Origin: an uncultured Pelagibacteraceae bacterium
GTDB taxonomy: Bacteria > Pseudomonadota > Alphaproteobacteria > Pelagibacterales > Pelagibacteraceae
DNA length: 64,000 bases
Reading direction: 5' to 3'
Assembly (NCBI GenBank): GCA_902589345.1
Contig: CACISU010000002.1
Location: 62,001 to 126,000, forward strand
Made by a program: the position numbers and the translations under genes. Under the pieces are notes generated by a model that worked only from the letters and a program-made list of their open reading frames with translations, did not search any database and was not told the origin of the DNA. How positions within the stretch are numbered: the stretch's first letter is position 1; the number at the start of each line of letters is the position of its first letter. Positions 24,029 through 32,217 of the stretch are shown in pieces.

Positions 24029-25134
24029 TAAATTTCCACCATATCATCTTTATGAACTACTTCGGACTTAGTTATATATCCTAATAAATCATTTATTTTA
24101 TTTGAATGTTGACCTCTTATTTTTGATATTTCGTCTGAAGAAAAAGAACTTAAACCTCTTGCATATTCATTCATATTTTTATCAAGAATTTTTATATGAT
24201 CTCCTTTGTTAAATTTTCCATTGATCTTTTTAATGCCTGCTGCAAGTAGGCTTTTACCTTTTGTAAGTGCTTTTATAGCTCCGTCATCTATAACTAATTC
24301 TCCTTTAGGAGAAACTGAGCTAATTATCCATTTTTTTCTCGCATCTAATTTAGATATTTTTGGTAAAAACCATGTGCATGAATTTTTTTTTATTATTTTC
24401 TTAATTGGATTCAAGGTCAATCCATTTGCAATTGCCATTACACAACCTGAGTGTTGACAAATTTTTGCAGCATCAATTTTTGTTTTCATGCCGCCTGTTC
24501 CATACTCACCTACACTTTTTGTAGCAACTTTCTCTATTTGAAAATCAATATTATTTATCTCTTTTATCATTCTTGCATCTTTATAAATTTTAGGATTTTT
24601 TGTATATAGTCCGTCAACATCTGATAGCAAAACTAAACAATCTGCTCCTGATATTTGAGCCACACGTGATGCAAGTCTATCATTATCACCATATTTAATT
24701 TCCGAAGTAGCAATACTATCATTTTCATTTACAATTGGGACAAATCCTAATTTAAATAAGTTTTCAAAAGTTCTTTTTGCATTAATCGCTCTTCTTCTTT
24801 GTTCAGTATCTTCTAATGTCAATAAAATTTGAGATAAATTAATTTTCATTAAATTAAATGTTTTTTTAAATAAGTTCATTAACTCTATTTGTCCAATGGA
24901 TGCTATAGCCTGACTTTTATCCAATTTAAGGTTTTTTTTATTTAATTCTAATTTTTTACAGCCCAAAGCAATTGCTCCTGAGCTTACGATAATTACATTT
25001 TTTTTTTGATTTAATAAATTTTTGATATCTTTAGCAAATTCTACTAACCATTTTTTTCTAATTACTTTTTTATCATCTATAATCAATGATGATCCTATTT
25101 TTATAACAATCGTTTTTGAATTTTTAAGATGCAT
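24028..25134 (-). CDS. proB: Glutamate 5-kinase
   Basis: First step of proline synthesis. The amino-acid-kinase domain (about residues 1-255) has KIGSSLIIDDK, IIVSSGAIALGCK, NENDSIATSEIKYGDND and the GTGGMKTKIDAAKI segment. A C-terminal PUA domain (about 275-355, starting GELVIDDGAIKAL) is present, so it is the full two-domain form. It overlaps obgE by 11 bp. Confidence 0.96.
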   Translation of the reverse strand: MHLKNSKTIVIKIGSSLIIDDKKVIRKKWLVEFAKDIKNLLNQKKNVIIVSSGAIALGCKKLELNKKNLKLDKSQAIASIGQIELMNLFKKTFNLMKINLSQILLTLEDTEQRRRAINAKRTFENLFKLGFVPIVNENDSIATSEIKYGDNDRLASRVAQISGADCLVLLSDVDGLYTKNPKIYKDARMIKEINNIDFQIEKVATKSVGEYGTGGMKTKIDAAKICQHSGCVMAIANGLTLNPIKKIIKKNSCTWFLPKISKLDARKKWIISSVSPKGELVIDDGAIKALTKGKSLLAAGIKKINGKFNKGDHIKILDKNMNEYARGLSSFSSDEISKIRGQHSNKINDLLGYITKSEVVHKDDMVEI

Positions 25135-26107
25135 AATTAATGATTTTAGATTTGATTTTAGAAATATATTGTTTTTTTATTGTTGATAATAATAAAACTT
25201 TTTTCTTAGTTTTTTTATTAAATTTCTCTTCTTTCTCCTTTAATTCTTTTTTATTGATTAAATCAATTTTATTCAAAACCACTAACTCATTTTTTTTTAA
25301 TAAATCCTTACTATATTTACCCAATTCCTCTCTTATTTGTTTATATGATTTAAATAAATCATTTTCAGTGACATCAATTAAGTGTAACAAAGTTTTGCAT
25401 CTTTCAATATGTTTAAGAAATTTAATTCCTAGTCCGGTCCCAGAATGAGCACCTTCGATTATTCCAGGAATATCTGCTAAAATTATTTCTTTATTGTCAT
25501 AAATAGCAACTCCTAAATTGGGATTTAATGTTGTAAATTTATAATTTGCAATTTTAGGTGTAGCTTTAGTAATTGATGCTAATAAACTAGATTTACCTGC
25601 GTTTGGCAATCCAATTATCCCAATATCAGCGATTGTTTTTAATTGCAGCCATATCCAGAATTCTTCACCTTTTATACCTTTTGTAATTTTTTTTGGTGCT
25701 CTATTTGTAGAAGATTTAAATCTTGTGTTTCCAAGCCCACCTTTACCTCCTAATGCAGCTACAAAATTTTCATTTTCTTTTTTAAAATCAAATATTAAAG
25801 TTTTATTATCTTCTTCAAAAATTTGTGTGCCTACCGGTACTCTTAAATGCAAATCTTCTCCTCCTTTACCAGTTTGTTTTTTGCCTTTTCCATCTTCACC
25901 TCTCTGGGCTTTAAAATGCTGTTGATACCTGAAGTCTATAAGGGTATTTAAGTTTCTTTCTGATTTTAATATAATCGATCCACCTTTTCCACCATCTCCA
26001 CCATCAGGTCCTCCAAACTCGATAAATTTTTCACGTCTAAAACTAGGAGATCCAGAACCCCCATCTCCGGCTTTGATAAATATCTTAACTTGATCTAAAA
26101 ATTTCAT
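25124..26107 (-). CDS. obgE: GTPase Obg/CgtA
   Basis: Essential ribosome-associated GTPase in 50S assembly and stress control. The Gly-rich Obg fold fills the first 160 residues (KAGDGGSGSPSFRREKFIEF, GGPDGGDGGKGGSI). The G domain has GLPNAGKSSLLASI, DIPGIIEGAHSGTGLG and NKIDL. It ends after the G domain at 327 residues with no OCT domain, the common alphaproteobacterial form. It is 30 bp after rpmA. Confidence 0.96.
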   Translation of the reverse strand: MKFLDQVKIFIKAGDGGSGSPSFRREKFIEFGGPDGGDGGKGGSIILKSERNLNTLIDFRYQQHFKAQRGEDGKGKKQTGKGGEDLHLRVPVGTQIFEEDNKTLIFDFKKENENFVAALGGKGGLGNTRFKSSTNRAPKKITKGIKGEEFWIWLQLKTIADIGIIGLPNAGKSSLLASITKATPKIANYKFTTLNPNLGVAIYDNKEIILADIPGIIEGAHSGTGLGIKFLKHIERCKTLLHLIDVTENDLFKSYKQIREELGKYSKDLLKKNELVVLNKIDLINKKELKEKEEKFNKKTKKKVLLLSTIKKQYISKIKSKIINYAS

Positions 26108-26137
26108 GATACAACCAGTGTTTTTAAGTTGTATAGA

Positions 26138-26392
26138 TTAATTGGGTTTTACAGAAACAAATGTTCTATCTGATTTTGTTTTCTTAAATTCTACTCTTCC
26201 TTTTATCAAAGAGAATATAGAATGATCTTTTCCCATTTTTACACTTTCTCCAGGAAAAATCTTAGTACCTCTCTGTCTTACAATTATATTTCCTGGATTA
26301 ACTATTTGTCCACCGTATTTTTTTACACCTAGTCTTCGACCTGCACTATCTCTTCCGTTACGTGACGATCCACCAGCTTTTTTTGTTGCCAT
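26138..26392 (-). CDS. rpmA: 50S ribosomal protein L27
   Basis: Small ribosomal protein near the peptidyl-transferase centre. It starts [20 protein letters not shown] and contains [18 protein letters not shown], both diagnostic. The 84 residues are normal, and there is no N-terminal extension of the type cleaved in Firmicutes. It lies 3 bp after rplU. Confidence 0.98.
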   Translation of the reverse strand: MATKKAGGSSRNGRDSAGRRLGVKKYGGQIVNPGNIIVRQRGTKIFPGESVKMGKDHSIFSLIKGRVEFKKTKSDRTFVSVKPN

Positions 26393-26395
26393 AAA

Positions 26396-26785
26396 TTACT
26401 CTTTTTTTTCTATCTTAATTTTATCCTCTTTATTATCATCTTTTTTTGCTTCGGCAAATACCTCTCCATCTTTAGCAAATATTTTTTTAATTTGTATCAG
26501 AGAATACTGTTGTCTATGACCATTTTTTCTTCTTGAATTTTTTCTTCTTCTTTTTTTAAATATTAATACTGTTCTATTTTTTGCATTTTTAATTAATTCT
26601 GCTTCAACTTTTGCTCCATTTACAGTAGGTGAGCCAATCTCTATTACATTTTCGTCCCCATATGCCAAAACTTCATTAAATTCAATTTTACCAGGCTTAT
26701 CTTTATCTAGTTTTTCAACTTTAATTATATCGCTGGTTTGGACTTTATATTGTTTTCCACCCGTTTGTATTATAGCAAATGACAT
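26396..26785 (-). CDS. rplU: 50S ribosomal protein L21
   Basis: Binds 23S rRNA. The L21 core is clear (FAIIQTGGKQYKVQTSDIIKVEKL, seen as IQTGGKQYKVQ, and KKRRRKNSRRKNGHRQ). A Lys/Glu-rich tail of about 25 residues follows the core, as in other alphaproteobacterial L21 proteins. It is the first gene of the rplU-rppH operon, with SD AAAGG just upstream of the ATG and a good promoter about 25-50 bp before it. Confidence 0.97.
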   Translation of the reverse strand: MSFAIIQTGGKQYKVQTSDIIKVEKLDKDKPGKIEFNEVLAYGDENVIEIGSPTVNGAKVEAELIKNAKNRTVLIFKKRRRKNSRRKNGHRQQYSLIQIKKIFAKDGEVFAEAKKDDNKEDKIKIEKKE

Positions 26786-26808
26786 TATTTCCTTTTTATT
26801 TGATCTGC

Positions 26809-26836
26809 AATATAGAGCTAGACTCTACATAGTCAA
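26809..26836 (-). promoter_or_regulatory. Promoter of the rplU-rppH operon
   Basis: On the minus strand: TTGACT (26836-26831), a 16-bp spacer, TATATT (26814-26809). It lies in the 61-bp gap before rplU and is the only strong promoter-like sequence upstream of these nine co-oriented genes. It closely resembles the rpmB promoter in this window. Confidence 0.65.
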
Positions 26837-26846
26837 GCTGAATAAA

Positions 26847-27608
26847 TTAAAAATTATCCTTTAAATCTCTGAGTTTTGAAAAGGTTTCAAGTGGAGTTGG
26901 TTCAATTAAACTTAAATTTCTTTGAATATTTTTTTGATCTGATCTTAAAAATATGTTCATATCTATTTCATCTTGCAAAGTTACAGGAATAGTTGGAAAA
27001 CCCTCCTTTATTTTTTTTTTATTCTCACTTATTTTTCTTTTTAATTTTTCATTATTTGGATCATACATTAAACAAAATTCAGAATTTTTAACTGTATATT
27101 CATGACCACAAAAGATCATTGTTTCCTTGGGAAAATTTTTAATTAAATTTAGTGAGTTAAACATTTGTTCATAAGTACCTTCAAATATTCTTCCACATCC
27201 TAAAGAAAATAATGTATCTCCAGTAAATAATAATTTTTCATTAAAAAAGTTAAAACATATATGTCCTGAAGTATGCCCAGGTATATGAAAAATCTTTGCT
27301 TCAAATTTTTCATATTTCCAAACTTGTTTATCTTTTAATGGAATGTCTATCTCAGGAATTCTATTTTTATCTTCAATGAAACCCACCACTTTTACATTAT
27401 ATTTTTTTTTTAAATCTTTGTTTCCTCCAATATGATCAAAATGATGATGGGTATTTAATACAAATTTGAGGTTTATATTATTTTTCTCTACAAAATTAAT
27501 TATTGGTTCAGGCTCACTTGGATCAATAGCACAAGCTTGTCTAGAATCCTCATCAATTATTAAATAAGAATAATTATCTTCTAGACATTTAATTATTTCT
27601 ACCTTCAT
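26847..27608 (-). CDS. gloB: Hydroxyacylglutathione hydrolase (glyoxalase II)
   Basis: Hydrolyses S-D-lactoylglutathione in methylglyoxal detoxification. Metallo-beta-lactamase fold with the metal ligands in NTHHHFDHIGGN, HIPGHTSGHICF, LFTGDTLFSLGCGRIFEG and FCGHEYTVKN. At 253 residues with the C-terminal helical domain it fits GloB. It overlaps metW by 4 bp and is the third gene of the metX-metW-gloB unit, a common alphaproteobacterial arrangement. Confidence 0.93.
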   Translation of the reverse strand: MKVEIIKCLEDNYSYLIIDEDSRQACAIDPSEPEPIINFVEKNNINLKFVLNTHHHFDHIGGNKDLKKKYNVKVVGFIEDKNRIPEIDIPLKDKQVWKYEKFEAKIFHIPGHTSGHICFNFFNEKLLFTGDTLFSLGCGRIFEGTYEQMFNSLNLIKNFPKETMIFCGHEYTVKNSEFCLMYDPNNEKLKRKISENKKKIKEGFPTIPVTLQDEIDMNIFLRSDQKNIQRNLSLIEPTPLETFSKLRDLKDNF

Positions 27609-28204
27609 TTTTTTTCTACTAAAAAAATTCCTAATTCAGAAAATAAATTTTTTACATTTAAATTTTTATTATTTATTTCAGAAACTGTTTCTTCATGAAG
27701 TGCTATTGATCTAACTAAATTAATATTTTTTTTATTACAAAAATTTACAAAATCTTTAATTGTACACATATGCAAGTTAGGAGTATTATACCATTCATTT
27801 GGGAGATGTTTATTTACTGGCATTGTGCCCTTTAGTAATAAATGTATTCTAATTTTCCAATAACCAAAATTTGGAATTGTAATTATAGCTTTTTTTGAGA
27901 CTCTTAATAAATCATCAATTACTTTTTCTGGTTTATAAAACGCTTGAAGCGTTTGCCCTAAAATTGCATATTCAAAAGATAAATCTGGAAATTGTTTTAG
28001 ATCATCTTCTGCATTCCCTTCAATAACAGATAAACCTTCAGCAATGCACATCTGAACCTTTTCTTTTGATATCTCTAAGCCTCTACTATCTACATTTTTA
28101 TTATCTTTTAAATATTTCATTAATATTCCATCCCCACACCCAACATCTAAAACTCTAGAATTATTTTTAACTAATTCTGAAATTATTTGAAATTCTTTTT
28201 TCAT
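27605..28204 (-). CDS. metW: Methionine biosynthesis protein MetW
   Basis: Methyltransferase-fold partner of MetX, needed for homoserine acylation in several proteobacteria. Visible are the motif SRVLDVGCGDGILMKYL, the MetW-typical LGQTLQAFYKPEKVIDDLLR and the segment PNFGYWKIRIHLLLKGTMP. The 199 residues are normal. It overlaps metX by 4 bp and gloB by 4 bp. Confidence 0.95.
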   Translation of the reverse strand: MKKEFQIISELVKNNSRVLDVGCGDGILMKYLKDNKNVDSRGLEISKEKVQMCIAEGLSVIEGNAEDDLKQFPDLSFEYAILGQTLQAFYKPEKVIDDLLRVSKKAIITIPNFGYWKIRIHLLLKGTMPVNKHLPNEWYNTPNLHMCTIKDFVNFCNKKNINLVRSIALHEETVSEINNKNLNVKNLFSELGIFLVEKK

Positions 28205-29319
28205 AAGTTTATATAGTTTGCCTCTAAAAAATTATTTATAGATTTTAAAAATTCAGGAACTTCTAGAAGGAAAGAGTCATGACCTTTATCACTAGCAATT
28301 TCAATAAATCCAACATTTGCTCCTGCTGCATTTAGAGCTATAACAATTTCTTTATTTTCTGAAGTTGGATATAACCAATCAGATGTAAATGAAATTATAA
28401 AAAATTTTACTTTACTATCTTTAAAGGCATTTGAAAGATTTCCATCGTATTGCTTTACTAAGTCAAAATAATCCATTGCTCTAGTTATATAAAGATAGCT
28501 ATTAGCATCAAAACGATCAACAAAAGCTGATCCTTGATGTCTTAAATAACTCTCAATTTGAAAATCTGCATCAAAACTAAATTTTAAATCGTCTCTTTCT
28601 TGTAATTTTCTTCCAAATTTTTCTTGTAAACCTTTCTTTGAAAGATAAGTAATATGTGCTGCCATTCTTGCAACAGACAAACCTTTGTCTGGAGAATTTT
28701 CTCCCTCTAGATAGTCTCCTTTATTCCAATTGTTATCAGCCATTATTGCCTGTCTTCCCAATTCATTGAGTGCTATATTTTGCGCAGAGTGGCTAGCTGT
28801 ACAAGCAATTGGTATTGCAGTTTTAGATTTATTAGGAAAATTTGCAACAAACTGTAAAACTTGCATACCGCCCATTGAACCGCCCATTACACTAAACAAT
28901 TGATCAATTTTAAAATATTCTAATAAATTATATTGAGCATTAACCATATCGTTAATAGTAATAATTGGAAAATTCGTTCCATATTTTTTTTTGGTATTAG
29001 GGTCAATACTATTAGGACCATAAGATCCTATACAGCCCCCTATAACATTTGCACATATTACAAAAAATTTGTTTGTATCTACTGCTTTACCAGGACCAAC
29101 CAAATGAGACCACCATCCACTTTTGTTTGTTATTGGATTCTTACCTGTCACAAATTGATCACCTGTTAATGCATGAAATGCTAGGATTGCATTATTTTTT
29201 TTTTCATTTAATTTTCCATAAGTTTCGTAAGCCAAAGGAAAATTTGATATAGTTTTACCACAATCCAATTTTAAGGGTTTTTCTACAATAATAGTTTTTA
29301 ACTCTTCAATTTTTTTCAT
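28201..29319 (-). CDS. metX: Homoserine O-acyltransferase MetX
   Basis: Acylates homoserine in methionine synthesis. The alpha/beta-hydrolase fold has the nucleophile Ser in SVMGGSMGGMQVL, the DWLYP segment with the catalytic Asp, and the His in SDKGHDSFLLE. The choice between acetyl- and succinyl-CoA cannot be made from motifs by eye. The ATG has an AAAGG Shine-Dalgarno (29329-29325). Upstream is a SAM-II riboswitch with its own promoter, so expression should fall when S-adenosylmethionine is plentiful. Confidence 0.96.
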   Translation of the reverse strand: MKKIEELKTIIVEKPLKLDCGKTISNFPLAYETYGKLNEKKNNAILAFHALTGDQFVTGKNPITNKSGWWSHLVGPGKAVDTNKFFVICANVIGGCIGSYGPNSIDPNTKKKYGTNFPIITINDMVNAQYNLLEYFKIDQLFSVMGGSMGGMQVLQFVANFPNKSKTAIPIACTASHSAQNIALNELGRQAIMADNNWNKGDYLEGENSPDKGLSVARMAAHITYLSKKGLQEKFGRKLQERDDLKFSFDADFQIESYLRHQGSAFVDRFDANSYLYITRAMDYFDLVKQYDGNLSNAFKDSKVKFFIISFTSDWLYPTSENKEIVIALNAAGANVGFIEIASDKGHDSFLLEVPEFLKSINNFLEANYINL

Positions 29320-29355
29320 CTTTTCCTTTATTTATGAATTGAGAGGTAAAAAAAA

Positions 29356-29407
29356 CTTATTTAGCGGTTTTTTTAAAGCGCTCGCAATTCAGTTAAATCA
29401 GCGCAAT
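29356..29407 (-). ncRNA. SAM-II riboswitch in the metX leader
   Basis: On the minus strand the leader reads GCGC-TGATTTAACTGAATTGCGA-GCGC, then TTTAAAAAAACCGCTAAATAAG. The GCGC/GCGC P1 stem, the near-invariant GCGCTGATTTAAC opening, the TTGC.AGCGC middle and the 3' GCTAAA segment that forms the pseudoknot match the SAM-II aptamer, known from alphaproteobacteria and from marine metagenome metX leaders. Eight U residues (29355-29348) follow directly. The metX Shine-Dalgarno lies about 27 nt downstream of the aptamer. Confidence 0.93.
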
Positions 29408-29410
29408 GAT

Positions 29411-29439
29411 TATTTACATTATAGATTTTTATATGTCAA
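29411..29439 (-). promoter_or_regulatory. Promoter of metX-metW-gloB
   Basis: On the minus strand: TTGACA (29439-29434), a 17-bp spacer, TAAATA (29416-29411). Transcription would begin about 7 bases after the -10 box, right at the 5' edge of the SAM-II aptamer, and this agreement supports both calls. Confidence 0.65.
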
Positions 29440-29444
29440 TTTTT

Positions 29445-29474
29445 TTGAAAATCATTATTTATTATATGTAAATA
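29445..29474 (+). promoter_or_regulatory. Probable promoter of hisC-tyrA
   Basis: TTGAAA (29445-29450), an 18-bp spacer, TAAATA (29469-29474) in front of hisC, leaving a leader of roughly 35 nt. The -10 region ATGTAAATAA is the exact reverse complement of the -10 region of the divergent metX promoter (29410-29419). Confidence 0.45.
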
Positions 29475-29515
29475 AGTAATTTTTTATCTATAAAGATACA
29501 AAATATTGAAAAAAT

Positions 29516-30601
29516 ATGACTTCGCTAAAATTTAAAAAAATAAATATAGAAGCTTATAAGCCAGGAAGATCTATATTAAAAAAAAAGAAAAAAATAATAA
29601 AACTATCCGCGAATGAGTCAGCATTAGGGGTAAGTTCAAAAGTTCTCAAAATATTACGAAGCAAAAATTATAAAATTTCTAAATATCCAGAGAGTAAATC
29701 TATAGATTTAAGAGGTTTAATTTCTTCAAAATTTAAATGTGATTTTAATAAGATTATTTGTGGATCAGGATCTGATGAAGTAATCCAAATGTTATGTCAA
29801 CTATTTCTTAAGCCAGGAGACGAAGTAATAGTGACACAATATAGTTTTTTAATGTATAGAATATATTCATCAATTGTAGGTGCTAAAGTTATTTTTTCTA
29901 AAGAAATAGAATTTAAAGCTTCTGTAGAAGATATAATTAAAAAAGTTAGTAAAAAAACAAAAATAGTTTTTTTAGCAAATCCAAATAATCCAACTGGAAC
30001 ATATTTAGAAAAAAAAGAAATGATTAATCTTAGAAAAAAACTAAATAAAAAAATTTTATTAGTTGTAGACGATGCTTATGATGAATATATGAAAGATGAA
30101 AAATATTCATCGGGACTGAATCTATTTAAAAATAAAAAAAACGTTTTTATATTAAGAACTTTTTCTAAAATATATGGCCTAGCCTCTTTAAGAGTAGGAT
30201 GGGGTTATGGTGATAGAAAAATAATTGATGCATTAAATATGATTAAACCACCTTTTAATGTAAATAAAATTGCCCAGCTATGTGCAATGGAGTCATTAAA
30301 GGATAGTAAATTTATATCAAAATCTGTTAAACATAATTTATTTTGGAGCAGTAAAATTAAAAACAGATTAGAGAGATTTAATATCTTTTGTAATAAAGTA
30401 AGTGCAAATTTTCTTTTACTTAATTTTAATAAATGTAAGCTGACAGCTGACAGTGTAGAAAAAAAACTTTTACAAAAAGGTTTAATATTAAGAGAAACCA
30501 AAACCTATGGAATACACAATTGCTTAAGATTAACGATTGGAAATAACTTGGAAAACAAATTATTTCTAAAAACTATAGAAAGAATATTTAAAAATGTTTA
30601 A
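29516..30601 (+). CDS. hisC: Histidinol-phosphate aminotransferase (or related aromatic aminotransferase)
   Basis: PLP aminotransferase of class I/II. Visible are KLSANESALGVSSKV, ICGSGSDEVIQMLCQLFL, NPNNPTGTYL, DDAYDEYM and the PLP Lys in RTFSKIYGLASLRVGWG. The 361 residues fit HisC. Its pairing with tyrA (8-bp overlap) suggests that it also, or mainly, transaminates prephenate or aromatic keto acids, as reported for HisC homologues in such clusters. It is divergent from metX, a conserved alphaproteobacterial arrangement. Confidence 0.9.
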   Translation: MTSLKFKKINIEAYKPGRSILKKKKKIIKLSANESALGVSSKVLKILRSKNYKISKYPESKSIDLRGLISSKFKCDFNKIICGSGSDEVIQMLCQLFLKPGDEVIVTQYSFLMYRIYSSIVGAKVIFSKEIEFKASVEDIIKKVSKKTKIVFLANPNNPTGTYLEKKEMINLRKKLNKKILLVVDDAYDEYMKDEKYSSGLNLFKNKKNVFILRTFSKIYGLASLRVGWGYGDRKIIDALNMIKPPFNVNKIAQLCAMESLKDSKFISKSVKHNLFWSSKIKNRLERFNIFCNKVSANFLLLNFNKCKLTADSVEKKLLQKGLILRETKTYGIHNCLRLTIGNNLENKLFLKTIERIFKNV

Positions 30602-31490
30602 AAAAATATTAATTATTGGATGTGGTTTAATAGGTTCATCAATACTAAGAGCAATAAAGAATAAAAAACTAGCGAAGAAAATTTTTGTTTTGGAAAAATC
30701 AAAAAAAAATATTTTTAAGATTAAAAAAATAAATTCTGGCTGTATTTTTATTAAAAATATAAATAATAAAATAAATGATTTTGATTTAGTAATTATATCA
30801 ACACCTATGAGTCAGTACAAAAATATAATTCCAAAATTAAATAAAAATTTAAAAACAAGCTGCCTTATTACCGATGTAAGCTCAACAAAACATAATATAA
30901 TTAAATTAAAAAAAAAATTTCTTAGCAAAAAATTAACTTGGATATCAAGTCACCCTATAGCTGGTTCAGAAGTTAGTGGCCCAGAACATGGAAACAAAAA
31001 TTTATTTGTAAATAAATGGTGTGTAATCATAAAGGAAAAAAAACAAAATCTAAAAAAAATAAATTTACTTAGAAAATTTTGGATAAAAATTGGTACAAAA
31101 GTAGTTTTAATGGATTCAATTAGCCACGATAAAATTTTTTCTATTACAAGCCATTTGCCTCACTTAATTGCATATAATTTAATTAAAACAGCTCAAGACT
31201 CACAAAAAACTCAACGAAAAAATTTAATTCAATATAGTGCTGGAGGCTTGAGAGATTTTTCTAGAATAGCTGCTTCAAATGAAATTATGTGGAGAGATAT
31301 ATTTTTTAATAATAATAATATTATTAAAGCAATAAATTTATTTACTAAAAATTTAAACTCTTTTAAAAAAATAATTGAGAATAAAAATGATAAAAAACTT
31401 TTGTCTAGATTATCTAATTCCAAAAAAGTAAGATCACAAATCATTCAGTTAAAACAAGATGTTGCAAAACCTGATTTTGGAAGAGAATAA
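30594..31490 (+). CDS. tyrA: Prephenate/arogenate dehydrogenase
   Basis: NAD(P)-dependent oxidative decarboxylation in tyrosine synthesis. The N-terminal Rossmann motif is IIGCGLIGSSILRAI. SSHPIAGSEVSGPEHG and the conserved helix SITSHLPHLIAYNL are family hallmarks, and SAGGLRDFSRIAASNEIMWRD (in parts) supports the call. The 298 residues make it a stand-alone enzyme with no chorismate-mutase or ACT domain. Only 1 bp separates its stop from the convergent NlpC/P60 gene. Confidence 0.95.
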   Translation: MFKKILIIGCGLIGSSILRAIKNKKLAKKIFVLEKSKKNIFKIKKINSGCIFIKNINNKINDFDLVIISTPMSQYKNIIPKLNKNLKTSCLITDVSSTKHNIIKLKKKFLSKKLTWISSHPIAGSEVSGPEHGNKNLFVNKWCVIIKEKKQNLKKINLLRKFWIKIGTKVVLMDSISHDKIFSITSHLPHLIAYNLIKTAQDSQKTQRKNLIQYSAGGLRDFSRIAASNEIMWRDIFFNNNNIIKAINLFTKNLNSFKKIIENKNDKKLLSRLSNSKKVRSQIIQLKQDVAKPDFGRE

Positions 31491-31491
31491 T

Positions 31492-32217
31492 TTATATTTT
31501 AAAAATTTTTTTAACTTTTAAGTTTGCAGTTATTTCTATTCTTCTAATTGTCTTTTTAATTGACATTATAATTACTTTTTTTTCAGGTCCATAAGCATGA
31601 ATTAAATTTTTTGCATCAATACAAACTGCAACATGTCCTTTCCAAAAAATAATGTATCCCTTTCTAAATGAAATTTTATTTGTAGTTCCTTTTTTAGTTT
31701 TTATTTGATCAATAGTATCTCTTGGAAAAAACTTATTATTAAATTTATAAAAAAGTTGCACCAATGCAGAGCAATCAATACCTTGATGTGTTTTACCTCC
31801 CCATTTATATTTACTATTTAAAAATAATTTAAAAACTTTAATAAAATTTTTTTCTTTTTTATTTAAAAAAGTGATATCTTTTTCTTTTATCCATTTACCT
31901 TTTTCAAACATAACATAATTTTTTTTTCTTTTTTTGATCTCTATTTCAGTTGAAAATGGTAAATAAGTATTTGTTTTGTTAATTCTAGTTTTTAAAACTT
32001 TTACTTTATGTGAAGGTTTAAATTTATTAATAAATTTTTTATTTTTTATATATCCAACATACTTGTCATATACTGTAACTATTTTTAAGAAATTTTTAAC
32101 TTTTTTTAGAATTTTAAATTTTTCTCCATAAATAATTTGAGAGCTAATCTTAGAACTAATTGATGGACGCTCGTATATGTTTATACATGGATATATTGAG
32201 TAACGATTATTTTGCAC
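31492..32217 (-). CDS. NlpC/P60 family cell-wall peptidase with SH3 domain
   Basis: Probable murein gamma-D-glutamyl-diaminopimelate type endopeptidase. An N-terminal SH3b-like region (about residues 10-65) is followed by a C-terminal NlpC/P60 domain with the catalytic Cys in KTHQGIDCSALVQLFY, the His in FWKGHVAVCID and the polar third residue near NLIHAYG. No signal peptide is seen, so it may act in the cytoplasm on recycled muropeptides. It overlaps the AmpG-type permease by 11 bp, which supports that reading. Confidence 0.9.
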   Translation of the reverse strand: MQNNRYSIYPCINIYERPSISSKISSQIIYGEKFKILKKVKNFLKIVTVYDKYVGYIKNKKFINKFKPSHKVKVLKTRINKTNTYLPFSTEIEIKKRKKNYVMFEKGKWIKEKDITFLNKKEKNFIKVFKLFLNSKYKWGGKTHQGIDCSALVQLFYKFNNKFFPRDTIDQIKTKKGTTNKISFRKGYIIFWKGHVAVCIDAKNLIHAYGPEKKVIIMSIKKTIRRIEITANLKVKKIFKI

